From assembly GCA_017353825.1 (NCBI GenBank), contig JAFMSC010000083.1:1-11834 (forward strand): 11,834 nucleotides of DNA. Direction: 5' to 3'. The notes beneath the pieces are model-generated. The model was not told the origin of the DNA. It saw nothing but the letters and a program-made list of their open reading frames with translations, and did not search any database. The DNA is from Hyphomicrobiaceae bacterium (lineage in GTDB: Bacteria > Pseudomonadota > Alphaproteobacteria > Rhizobiales > Hyphomicrobiaceae). Shown one piece after another: positions 6,107 through 11,834 of the stretch (positions within the stretch are counted from its first letter, which is position 1; the number at the start of each line of letters is the position of its first letter). The position numbers were made by a program, and so were the translations under genes.

Positions 6107-7612
6107 TCAGGCTCGCGCTGCGCGAGCGAGCCCAAACACCCGCATGCGCGCCGTGCCGATCCGCTCGGCGATCGCCGCGATGGCGCTCGCATCTGCCGCC
6201 AGCGCGGCGCGACGCGAAGCAATGCCCATGCGCATGTTGGAGGGAGCGGGCCCCCCTAGAATGGTGCGGACACGGATATTGGCGGCCGGATCTAGCGCTT
6301 GTGTCACGACGGCTTGCGGCAGGCCAAGCGGCTTGCCCAACAGTGCCTGCGACGCGGCGTCAAGGTCCTGGCTGCGCACCTGATCGGCAGTGCGCCCGTG
6401 TTCCAATGCCTCCCGTACCACCGAGGCGACAATGTTGTGAGCCGTGCGAAAGCTGAGGCCGCTTTCGCGCACGATCACGTCGGCCAGCTCGGTCGCGCTG
6501 CCGAAGCCTTTCGTCGCGGCGAGCAGCATGCGGTCGGGGTTCAGCGTCAGCCCTTGCAGGACCTCGGTCAGCAACAGGCAGATACGGCACGTGCGCTGGC
6601 ACGCATCGTAGACCGGCTCGTTGATCGCGGACACGCCGTCATTAACGTCGGCAAAGGCCGTATTCTTCATGCAGGCCATGGTCGCCATCAACAAGCCCTG
6701 GGTGATTCCCGCGGCCGCTTTGATGTGCTCGAGCGCCGCCGGATTTTTCTTCTGCGGCATGATCGAGCTGACTGCAGAATGGCGGTCCGCCAGCTCGACG
6801 AAGCCGTATTCCCACGTGCTCCAGGCCTGCAGGTCGGCGGCGACGCGAGACAGCCCCGTCATGAGCGTCGCACACGCCGAGATTGCCTCCAACGCGTCGT
6901 CGCGGGAGGCCACACCGTCGTAGGCGCTGTCCAGCGGCGCCGCGAAGCCGAGCGCCTCCGACGTGAAGATGCGGTCCAGCGGAAAAGCCGTGGTGGTGAG
7001 CGCGCCCGACCCGAGCGGGCAGAGATCGGCATGCAGCAACGCACCGGTCAGCCTGCGATGGTCGCGCGCCAGCACGTCCGCCACTGCGAGCATCCAGTAG
7101 CCAAAGGTGACGGGCTGGGCGTGCTGCGCGTGCGTGTAGCCCGGCATCACCGTCTCGGCGTGGCGGTCCGCGAGGTCGAGCGTGGTCGTGCGAAGCCCAG
7201 CAAGCGCTTGCAGGTTCTCGATCAGCAGGCCACGCAAAGCCATGCGGGCGGAGCTGGTATGGAGATCGTTGCGGCTGCGCCCGGTGTGCAGCCGGCCCCC
7301 GACATCCGCCCCGAGCCGCCGTACGATCTCGCGCTCGACGTAGGAGTACATGTCCTCGGCCCGGTCATCGACGGGGATCATGTCTGGTCCGCCCTCGGCC
7401 AAGTCGAGAATACAGCCCAAGATAGCCGCGACCGCCGACTGAGCAACGATGCCTTGGCGCCCCAGCATCAGGACGTGCGCCAGGTGGATCCACATCTCGT
7501 GGTCGAAGGTGATCGCCAAAGCGCGAGCGACATTCGGGCGGTAATAGCTCTCGACCAGGCGGTCGCAGGGCGGCTCCCTCACGCGCTCGCGCAGGCCGAT
7601 CTCGTTCGACAT
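6107..7612 (-). CDS. ArgH-family lyase (argininosuccinate lyase-like, possibly catabolic)
   Basis: The 501-residue protein belongs to the fumarase/aspartase superfamily, ArgH branch. These homotetramers split C-N bonds and release fumarate. Visible motifs: HTGRSRND (109-116), GYTHAQHAQPVTFGYW (158-173, His161 the expected catalytic-site His), and the mobile-loop signature SSIMPQKKNP (282-291) with the catalytic Ser. It is longer than E. coli ArgH (~457) and lacks the LWGGRF motif that opens biosynthetic ArgH; it starts SNEIGLRERVREPPCDRL instead. After the signature it reads AALEHIKA where ArgH usually has DALELIRG. This fits a divergent paralogue acting on another N-substituted aspartate (EDDS lyase is a known example) rather than the arginine-pathway enzyme, but argininosuccinate cleavage is not excluded. 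GAGG lies 7 bp before the ATG. It is the only intact gene of a coupled operon: 1 bp after a truncated gene and 2 bp before a dead ABC ATPase gene. Confidence 0.88.
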   Translation of the reverse strand: MSNEIGLRERVREPPCDRLVESYYRPNVARALAITFDHEMWIHLAHVLMLGRQGIVAQSAVAAILGCILDLAEGGPDMIPVDDRAEDMYSYVEREIVRRLGADVGGRLHTGRSRNDLHTSSARMALRGLLIENLQALAGLRTTTLDLADRHAETVMPGYTHAQHAQPVTFGYWMLAVADVLARDHRRLTGALLHADLCPLGSGALTTTAFPLDRIFTSEALGFAAPLDSAYDGVASRDDALEAISACATLMTGLSRVAADLQAWSTWEYGFVELADRHSAVSSIMPQKKNPAALEHIKAAAGITQGLLMATMACMKNTAFADVNDGVSAINEPVYDACQRTCRICLLLTEVLQGLTLNPDRMLLAATKGFGSATELADVIVRESGLSFRTAHNIVASVVREALEHGRTADQVRSQDLDAASQALLGKPLGLPQAVVTQALDPAANIRVRTILGGPAPSNMRMGIASRRAALAADASAIAAIAERIGTARMRVFGLARAARA

Positions 7613-7613
7613 G

Positions 7614-7802
7614 TCAGCGCCTCAGATCGGCTAGGACGGCTCGCATCTCGTCAGCGCCCCGCTTTACGGCCTCGAGGGTGCGGTCCCCTGCAACAACGGC
7701 GCGCCGCACCACCTGTGCCGGGATGTTGCGCGCGATGATCGCGCCGATGCGGGGGCTAACCACGCCAGAGGGCGTCAGAGCGAAGACTAGAACTTGGGAC
7801 AG
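7614..7802 (-). pseudogene. 5'-truncated gene upstream of the ArgH-like lyase, unidentified
   Basis: The frame ending in TGA at 7616-7614 encodes a protein-like tail: VFALTPSGVVSPRIGAIIAR, then NIPAQVVRRAVVAGDRTLEA, then VKRGADEMRAVLADLRR. Its composition and helical periodicity look like a real C-terminus, and one base after its stop comes the ATG of the lyase gene, as expected for operon neighbours. Upstream the frame is open only to a TGA at 7844-7842 and has no ATG start, so the 5' part of the gene is missing; the break seems to lie near 7800, close to the 13-bp repeat array. I do not recognise the family from this tail. Because the operon partner is an uptake ATPase, an enzyme or transporter component of the same pathway is plausible, but that is inference. 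Confidence 0.55.
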
Positions 7803-7841
7803 GTGCCGGCAAGCGCGTGTCCGATCCCGACGAGTGACATC

Positions 7842-7880
7842 TCAAACGGTCCGGTCAAACGGTCTGGTCAAACGGTCTGG
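7842..7880. repeat. Three tandem 13-bp direct repeats, candidate operator
   Basis: TCAAACGGTCCGG (7842-7854) is followed directly by TCAAACGGTCTGG (7855-7867) and an identical TCAAACGGTCTGG (7868-7880). The units are contiguous and differ by one base only. They lie 95-133 bp upstream of the ATG of the enolase-superfamily gene and next to the broken start of the divergent lyase operon. Position suggests a regulator-binding array or a replication-slippage expansion; the sequence alone does not decide. Confidence 0.85.
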
Positions 7881-7974
7881 CTGGCCACGCGCGAGGTCAT
7901 CGAGTTTGTGGTTTGCTGGCGACGCCGTCGTGAATGCAAAGTGTCGCCGAAGGCGAGTAGATCGAGGAGTGACC

Positions 7975-9084
7975 ATGCAGATCGTGAGCGTGGAGGCGCA
8001 GGCGTTCGAAATTCCGCTGCGCAAGAAGTTCGCTGGCAGCGTGTATTGGATGACGACGCGCTGCACCGTGGTGACACGTATCCGGACTCTCGACGGACTG
8101 GAAGCTGAGGTCTACAACGGCGACAACCGCAGCGCCGGCCGCGAGCTGGTGCGTCTCATCCAAGACGAGATTGCACCACGCATTATCGGCGAGGACTCGA
8201 CCGCCTATGAGCGCATCTGGCGCAAGGCCGCCGAAATCTCGCTGCCCAACCGTGACCGCAAGATTGCCATGGAGGCGATCGCATGCGTCGACACCGCCAT
8301 CTGGGACTTGCTTGGCAAGCGCGCGAACTTGAGCGTGCGCCGCCTGCTCGGCGGATTCCGCAAGAGTATCCCGATCATCTCGATCGGCGGCTATTACCAG
8401 GACGGCAAGACGCTGCTCGATCTGGCAAAGGAGATGGAGGCGCTGAAGCGGGTCGGCATGGCGGGCTGCAAGGTGAAGGTCGGCGGCCTCTCGCCTGAAC
8501 AGGATGCCGAGCGCGTAAAGGCCGCCAAAGATGGCGCCGGCGACGATTTCATCATCGCGGTCGATGCCAACCGCGGCTGGAATGGGGGCGACGCCATCCG
8601 CTTCGCGCGCCTGGTCGAGCACCTCGGGATCCGCTGGTTCGAGGAACCGTGCCACTGGTACGACGACGCCCGTATGATGGCCGAGGTACGGCGCAACACC
8701 ATCATCCCGATCAACGCCGGGCAGAGTGAGTATTCGGCGCACGGCGTGCGTAGGCTAATCGATGCCGGCGCCGTCGACGTGGTGAATTTCGACGCCTCCG
8801 AGGGCGGCGGAATCACCGAATGGCGGCGAGCCGCGGCCGCTTGCGCGCTCCTGGATGTCGAGATGGCCCATCACGAGGAACCGCAGATCGCGGCCCATAT
8901 GCTGGCCGGCATCCCGCACGGCACCTATGTCGAGTGTTTTGCCGACCCCGACCGCGATCCACTCTGGCCGCGCATGCTGCGCGACCCTCCGAAGATCGAG
9001 AACGGCATCCTCGAAGTCCCGGACCGCCCTGGCTTCGGCATTCAGATCGACTGGGATCAGCTTGGCCGCTACCGCATCGGCTGA
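7975..9084 (+). CDS. Enolase-superfamily enzyme (mandelate racemase/muconate lactonizing type)
   Basis: The 369-residue length and domain order fit the superfamily: N-terminal capping domain (1-125), then a TIM-like barrel. These enzymes abstract the proton next to a carboxylate with Mg2+ help, as racemases, sugar-acid dehydratases or cycloisomerases. Visible catalytic parts: KVK in GCKVKVGG (K166, K168), VDANRGW (D197, N199), WFEEPC (E223/E224), NAGQSEYSAHG (E252), NFDASEGGGITEW (D273), and MAHHEEPQ (H299/H300). The KxK plus Asp-His dyad indicate the mandelate racemase subgroup. Where many members have GGE as the third metal ligand, this one has AGQSE, so E252 probably takes that role. The substrate is not predictable. 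ATG 7975 is chosen because GAGGAG (7964-7969) lies 5 bp upstream and the capping domain begins there, although the frame is open from 7678. It is divergent from the lyase operon and convergent with the binding-protein gene. Confidence 0.93.
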   Translation: MQIVSVEAQAFEIPLRKKFAGSVYWMTTRCTVVTRIRTLDGLEAEVYNGDNRSAGRELVRLIQDEIAPRIIGEDSTAYERIWRKAAEISLPNRDRKIAMEAIACVDTAIWDLLGKRANLSVRRLLGGFRKSIPIISIGGYYQDGKTLLDLAKEMEALKRVGMAGCKVKVGGLSPEQDAERVKAAKDGAGDDFIIAVDANRGWNGGDAIRFARLVEHLGIRWFEEPCHWYDDARMMAEVRRNTIIPINAGQSEYSAHGVRRLIDAGAVDVVNFDASEGGGITEWRRAAAACALLDVEMAHHEEPQIAAHMLAGIPHGTYVECFADPDRDPLWPRMLRDPPKIENGILEVPDRPGFGIQIDWDQLGRYRIG

Positions 9085-9091
9085 TCAGCCG
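9078..9091. other. 14-bp perfect palindrome over the stop codon of the enolase-superfamily gene
   Basis: CGGCTGATCAGCCG is perfectly self-complementary and includes the TGA stop (9082-9084). As RNA it can fold as a 5-bp stem with a GATC loop, but no T-run follows, so it is not a typical terminator. A second perfect 12-bp palindrome, TCAGCCGGCTGA (9178-9189), uses the same half-sites TCAGCC/GGCTGA in the opposite order, which may mean a shared binding protein or chance. Confidence 0.5.
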
Positions 9092-9150
9092 GGTCCCACC
9101 GTTGTACTGGAATGCGTGGGGCTTTTGACGGGGAGTGGGCCTATGTTGCG

Positions 9151-9167
9151 AGCCCCCTCTCGGGGCT
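9151..9167. other. Inverted repeat in the convergent intergenic region
   Basis: AGCCCC (9151-9156), loop CTCTC, GGGGCT (9162-9167) can form a 6-bp GC-rich stem. It is followed by TACATATATA rather than a T-run, so a bidirectional terminator role is only weakly supported. The 281-bp space (9085-9365) holds no recognisable gene. Confidence 0.35.
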
Positions 9168-9325
9168 TACATATATATCAGCCGGCTGACGATTGCGCAT
9201 CACAATGGGTGCTTACCGCCAACTTCCGTGAGAGTGGATGCTGTTCTCTAAGTCCGGGCCAGGGTGTCAAACGCTCCTGGTGGCGACCAAGCGCATCACG
9301 GCGATCCAGGACGCCGGTGATCGGC

Positions 9326-9351
9326 AAAAAGGCGGGGTCGAGGCTCGCCCC
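9326..9351 (-). terminator. Probable rho-independent terminator of the binding-protein gene
   Basis: On the minus strand, 15 bases after the gene's TGA, GGGG-CGA-GCC-TCG-A-CCCC (9351-9334) can fold as a 7-bp stem with one bulged A and a GCC loop. It is followed by GCC and then TTTTT (9330-9326). The order gene, GC stem, T-run is that of an intrinsic terminator. The bulge and the GCC spacer before the T-run weaken it. Confidence 0.45.
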
Positions 9352-9365
9352 TTACGGCCTCTGGA

Positions 9366-10343
9366 TCAGGCAACGCGCCCCCAGACGGGCAGCTCCCTCG
9401 CATCGTACGGCAGCGCCCACTGGCTTGCATTGGTCCGGTCGACGATGAGCGCGGGTAGCGAGATTTGCGCCGGCACCGTCTCGCCGCGCAGGTGGCGGAA
9501 CGCGGCCTCGGTTGCGACCGCGCACATGGCCATGGCGTTGAAATCCGCGGTCGCGAGCATGCGGCCGGCGATGATGGCATCGATCGCCTCAGGGATCGCG
9601 TTCACGCCCACGATCGTCGGCGGCGGTGCGGCCTGCCCCTGCGCCGTCAGCGCATCGATGGTGCCGAGCGCCATCACATCGTTGGCGCACAGGACCCCTT
9701 CGGGAATGGGCGACGCGGAGATGAATTTCTGGAACGCCGCACGCGCGACGCCGCGCTGGTAGTCCCCAGCCAAGGAGCCTGCCAGCTCGATCGACGGGAA
9801 TTCCGCAAGGGTCGCCTTGAAGCCGGTCAATCGGTGCCGGCTGGTCTCCGAAGCCGGAGAGCCCTCCAGGATCACAATCCTGCCTTTGCCGCCGAGGCTC
9901 TCGAACAGTCGGCGGGCGATAGCCTTGCCAATCGAAGTGTCATCGGAGCCGACGAAGGTGATCGGCTCGCCTGCCGTCACCGGCGTCACGAACGTGAACA
10001 TGGGGATCCGAGCCGCGTTGAGGCGCAAGATTGCGTCGTTGACCCGGGTCTGGTGCACGGGCGTCAGCACCGCGGCGTCGGGACGGCTTAAGATGGCGCG
10101 GTCGATCAGAGCGATCTGCTGGGGCACGTCGTCGGGTATGTCGGGAACGTAGTGCTCCACCGCGCCTGCGAAGCGTCGCGCCACCCGTTCGGCTCCCAAT
10201 CGCGCTGCAGCATAGGCGGGGTTGATCAGGTTCTTTGTGAAGACGGCCAAGCGCGGTCCCATGCGCGGTCCCGTGCGCGGTCCCATGTGCGGTCCCATGT
10301 GCGGTCCCATGTGTCCTCCCGGGCGAGCGACAGGAAATCGCAT
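9366..10343 (-). CDS. Sugar-type periplasmic-binding-protein family 1 protein, no visible signal peptide
   Basis: From LAVFTKNLINPAYAAARLGA to the end the protein is a type 1 solute-binding fold of the RbsB kind (Peripla_BP_4-like). Seen are PDAAVLTPVHQTRVNDAILR, a hinge region FVGSDDTSIGKAIARRLFES, GRIVILEGSPASETSRHRLT, then VLCANDVMALGTIDAL and VGVNAIPEAIDAI. Such proteins capture sugars for ABC importers; the same fold is the sensor half of LacI-type repressors. Here neither a signal peptide nor a helix-turn-helix precedes it. Instead, from ATG 10343 the first residues are MRFPVARPGG and then repeats of HMGP/RMGP. In-frame ATGs at 10310, 10298, 10286 and 10262 could also start it; the shortest form begins MGPRLAVF. 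CAGGT before ATG 10343 is a weak ribosome site. No permease or sugar ATPase gene is nearby. It may be a receptor whose export signal was lost, or an intracellular sensor. Confidence 0.8.
   Translation of the reverse strand: MRFPVARPGGHMGPHMGPHMGPRTGPRMGPRLAVFTKNLINPAYAAARLGAERVARRFAGAVEHYVPDIPDDVPQQIALIDRAILSRPDAAVLTPVHQTRVNDAILRLNAARIPMFTFVTPVTAGEPITFVGSDDTSIGKAIARRLFESLGGKGRIVILEGSPASETSRHRLTGFKATLAEFPSIELAGSLAGDYQRGVARAAFQKFISASPIPEGVLCANDVMALGTIDALTAQGQAAPPPTIVGVNAIPEAIDAIIAGRMLATADFNAMAMCAVATEAAFRHLRGETVPAQISLPALIVDRTNASQWALPYDARELPVWGRVA
10251..10310. repeat. 12-bp tandem repeat (5 units) at the 5' end of the binding-protein gene
   Basis: Five units of G(C/T)GCGGTCCC(A/G)T run from 10251 to 10310, with a diverged sixth (GTGTCCTCCC) after them. 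On the minus strand each unit reads ATGGGACCGC(A/G)C, i.e. Met-Gly-Pro-His/Arg, with ACG replacing ATG in one unit (10274). The unit length of 12 keeps the frame, so copy-number change alters the N-terminus by four residues without disrupting the protein. Confidence 0.92.
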
Positions 10344-10974
10344 ATGACCTGATCTGAGCGCACTTGCAAAGTGACGGTGTATAAAATGACGGCGTATGCA
10401 GTCCTTGCGAGGACTCCCGATGATTCGAGGGGGTCTTCGATGCAGCTTGTCCTGAGCGCGTTCGATGCGCGTTGCCGATCCCAGAGCCGAGAACGCCCGC
10501 CACGATTGCCGGGCTCAAGAGCATTCGGACGCATCGAGAGCACACGCGTGATCGACGGCAGGTCGTGACGGATGCACACACTTGCGACTTCGTCGCGCAA
10601 AGCGCTTGCCGCAGGAGCGGCGCGCAACCACCGGTGCCCTTGGCAGATCGAAAACGCGCCGCATTGCCGGCTCGACGTGTCGTTTCCGCGAGGACACTGG
10701 CGCGATCGCAAGGACAACGACCCCGCCAACATCGCCGTTCTGTGAAAGCGCGCTCTCGACGTCGCGCGCCTTGACCAGAGCAGGGGATCGCTGGGGGCAA
10801 GCTGAACCAAGCCGGATGGAATTCGTGCATGCTAAGAAGGCTCACTCAAGGGCGATAGCCCTGTAGGTGACCTCTCGCGTGCGTTCTGGCGCTCTCGCAT
10901 GTGCTCAAGCATCTGCGAGATTGCCGAATGGCGGCTCTGGTGGCTAGATGATCCCAAAAGCACAGGGGGGAGAC
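10344..10974. other. Intergenic stretch without a recognisable gene
   Basis: The 631 bp between the divergent binding-protein and Bug receptor genes hold several open frames but none gives a protein I recognise, and none has a ribosome site with matching coding character. Near the binding-protein start there are two similar 12-mers, GTGACGGTGTAT (10371-10382) and ATGACGGCGTAT (10386-10397), 15 bp apart. The inverted repeat AGTCC-TTGCGA-GGACT (10400-10415) follows. These sit in the likely promoter region of the minus-strand gene and are candidate regulator sites. The remainder may be a decayed gene. Confidence 0.5.
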
Positions 10975-11834
10975 ATGGACGCCCTTTATCGCGCCGCCAT
11001 CTCTGCGTTGATCGCATGCGGCGCCGCGCTCGCCACCCCAGCGTGCGCGCAGGACTATCCCAAGTCGCCCGTCACCATTGTTGTCGGCTTCGCGCCCGGC
11101 AGCACGGCGGACGTCTCCGCTCGCGTCGTCGGCAACGAGATGGGAAACAAGCTCGGCCAGCGCTTTATCGTGGAGACCCGGCTGGGCGCATCTTCCAGCA
11201 CCGCGGCAGCCGCCGTTGCGCGCGCGCCCAAAGACGGCTACACGCTGTTCATCGGCTCCGTCGCCAACATCGTCAACGGCGCGATGCGGTCCGACCTGTC
11301 GTTCGATTTCGCCACCGACTTCGCGCCGATCACGCTGCTGAGCTCGACGCCGACGGTGCTTGTAACGAGTACTGACCTCGGGGCGAAGAGCGTCAAAGAC
11401 CTGGTCCAGCTTGCGAGGGACAAGCCCGACGCCATCCTGTTCGGCTCCTCCGGCGTCGGCAGCTCCACGCATCTGGCGCTGGAGCTCTTCAAGACGCTCA
11501 CCAAGGTCAAGATCACGCACGTGCCCTACACCGGCAGCCCCGGAGTCATCACCGACCTGCTGGCCAATCGTATCCACGGCTATTTCGCTCCGGCATCGTC
11601 CGTGATGGAGCATGTGAAGGTCGGCAAGGTCGTCGCCCTGGCCGTCACCGACACCAAGCGCAGTGCCTTCTTCCCCGAGTTGCCGACCGTGGCCGAGACG
11701 GGGATCGCCGGGTTCGAGTCGACGCTCTGGTTCGGGCTGATGGCGCCCAACGGCACGCCACAACCGATCATCGACACGCTGGCGCACGCTGCCAACGAGG
11801 CGCTCAAAGCCGAGGAGGTCAAGCAGGCCTTCGA
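10975..11834 (+). CDS. Bug/TctC-family tripartite tricarboxylate transporter receptor (partial, 3' end outside)
   Basis: This is a periplasmic solute receptor of the TctC/Bug type; such proteins bind carboxylates and related organics, some delivering them to TctAB membrane transporters. A signal peptide is clear: MDALYRAAISALIACGAALA, then TPACA, with likely cleavage before QDYPKSP. Family motifs follow: VTIVVGFAPGSTADVSARVV (binding loop), KDGYTLFIGSVANIVN, FAPITLLSSTPTVLV, LFGSSGVGSSTHLALELFK, THVPYTGSPGVITDLLANRI and LPTVAETGIAGFESTLWFGL. About 286 of the usual ~320 residues are inside the window. ATG 10975 is chosen because GGGGGGAG (10965-10972) lies just before it; ATG 10948 in frame would add MIPKAQGGD and spoil the signal peptide start. 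No TctA/TctB genes are visible, which is common for Bug proteins. Ligand unknown; the adjacent enolase-superfamily enzyme would suit a hydroxy- or sugar acid. Confidence 0.92.
   Translation, partial: MDALYRAAISALIACGAALATPACAQDYPKSPVTIVVGFAPGSTADVSARVVGNEMGNKLGQRFIVETRLGASSSTAAAAVARAPKDGYTLFIGSVANIVNGAMRSDLSFDFATDFAPITLLSSTPTVLVTSTDLGAKSVKDLVQLARDKPDAILFGSSGVGSSTHLALELFKTLTKVKITHVPYTGSPGVITDLLANRIHGYFAPASSVMEHVKVGKVVALAVTDTKRSAFFPELPTVAETGIAGFESTLWFGLMAPNGTPQPIIDTLAHAANEALKAEEVKQAF

Noticed and set aside
6299..7738. 479-codon open frame on the + strand antisense to the ArgH-like gene
   Set aside because: Shadow of the lyase gene; no domain, no ribosome site, and it runs through the coupled gene junctions.
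7842..7880. Short direct repeats as a CRISPR array
   Set aside because: Units are contiguous and 13 bp long with no spacers.
7678..7974. N-terminal extension of the enolase-superfamily protein
   Set aside because: The extra 99 residues are Arg-rich, include translated repeats, and lack a ribosome site; the true capping domain begins at ATG 7975 with GAGGAG 5 bp upstream.
9190..9325. Possible insertion-sequence end between the enolase-type gene and the binding-protein terminator
   Set aside because: No inverted repeats, target duplication or transposase-like peptide could be recognised.
10251..10310. Short tandem repeats as a CRISPR array or iteron origin
   Set aside because: 12-bp units without spacers, in frame with a protein, and no replication gene nearby.
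10515..10740. Possible decayed regulator or enzyme gene on the minus strand
   Set aside because: Some fragments look protein-like (e.g. LVKARDVESALSQNGDVGG) but frames are interrupted and I could not match them to any family.

Overview
The window is 11.8 kb of GC-rich DNA with dense genes on both strands. The gene set (ABC-F ATPase, Kdo hydroxylase, GlnRS, a Bug/TctC-type solute receptor, an ArgH-like lyase and an enolase-superfamily enzyme) points to a Gram-negative proteobacterium. An alphaproteobacterium (Hyphomicrobiales- or Rhodospirillales-like) is my best guess from protein flavour; a betaproteobacterium cannot be excluded. No RNA gene, CRISPR array or intact mobile element was recognised.

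Left part (1-5.2 kb), housekeeping and envelope genes. The C-terminal end of an ABC-F ATPase (+) converges on a Kdo hydroxylase gene (-) that modifies the LPS core sugar Kdo. A decayed IS630-type transposase fragment (-) follows, then a gene for a PcfJ-like protein of unknown function (+), then a complete glnS (-) whose leader contains a strong hairpin.

Middle (5.2-7.85 kb), eroded accessory DNA. There is an orphan ribbon-helix-helix antitoxin-like ORF with no toxin, then a minus-strand operon of which only one gene is intact. That operon reads: a 5'-truncated gene known only from its last ~57 codons, 1 bp, an ArgH-family lyase, 2 bp, and an ABC-transporter ATPase reduced to a frameshifted N-terminal fragment. 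The original system was probably a solute uptake and degradation operon that has lost its transporter.

Right part (7.85-11.83 kb), catabolic and uptake genes. A mandelate-racemase/muconate-lactonizing-type enzyme (+) lies behind three perfectly spaced 13-bp direct repeats. It converges on a sugar-type periplasmic-binding-protein gene (-) that has no visible signal peptide and whose 5' end is a 12-bp tandem repeat, each unit but one carrying an in-frame ATG. A 631-bp stretch without a recognisable gene follows. The window ends inside a Bug/TctC-type receptor (+) with a clear signal peptide.

No clearly new multi-gene system is visible. The most unusual items are the half-dead ArgH operon, the start-codon-bearing tandem repeat, the 13-bp repeat array, and the PcfJ-like gene outside a plasmid context.
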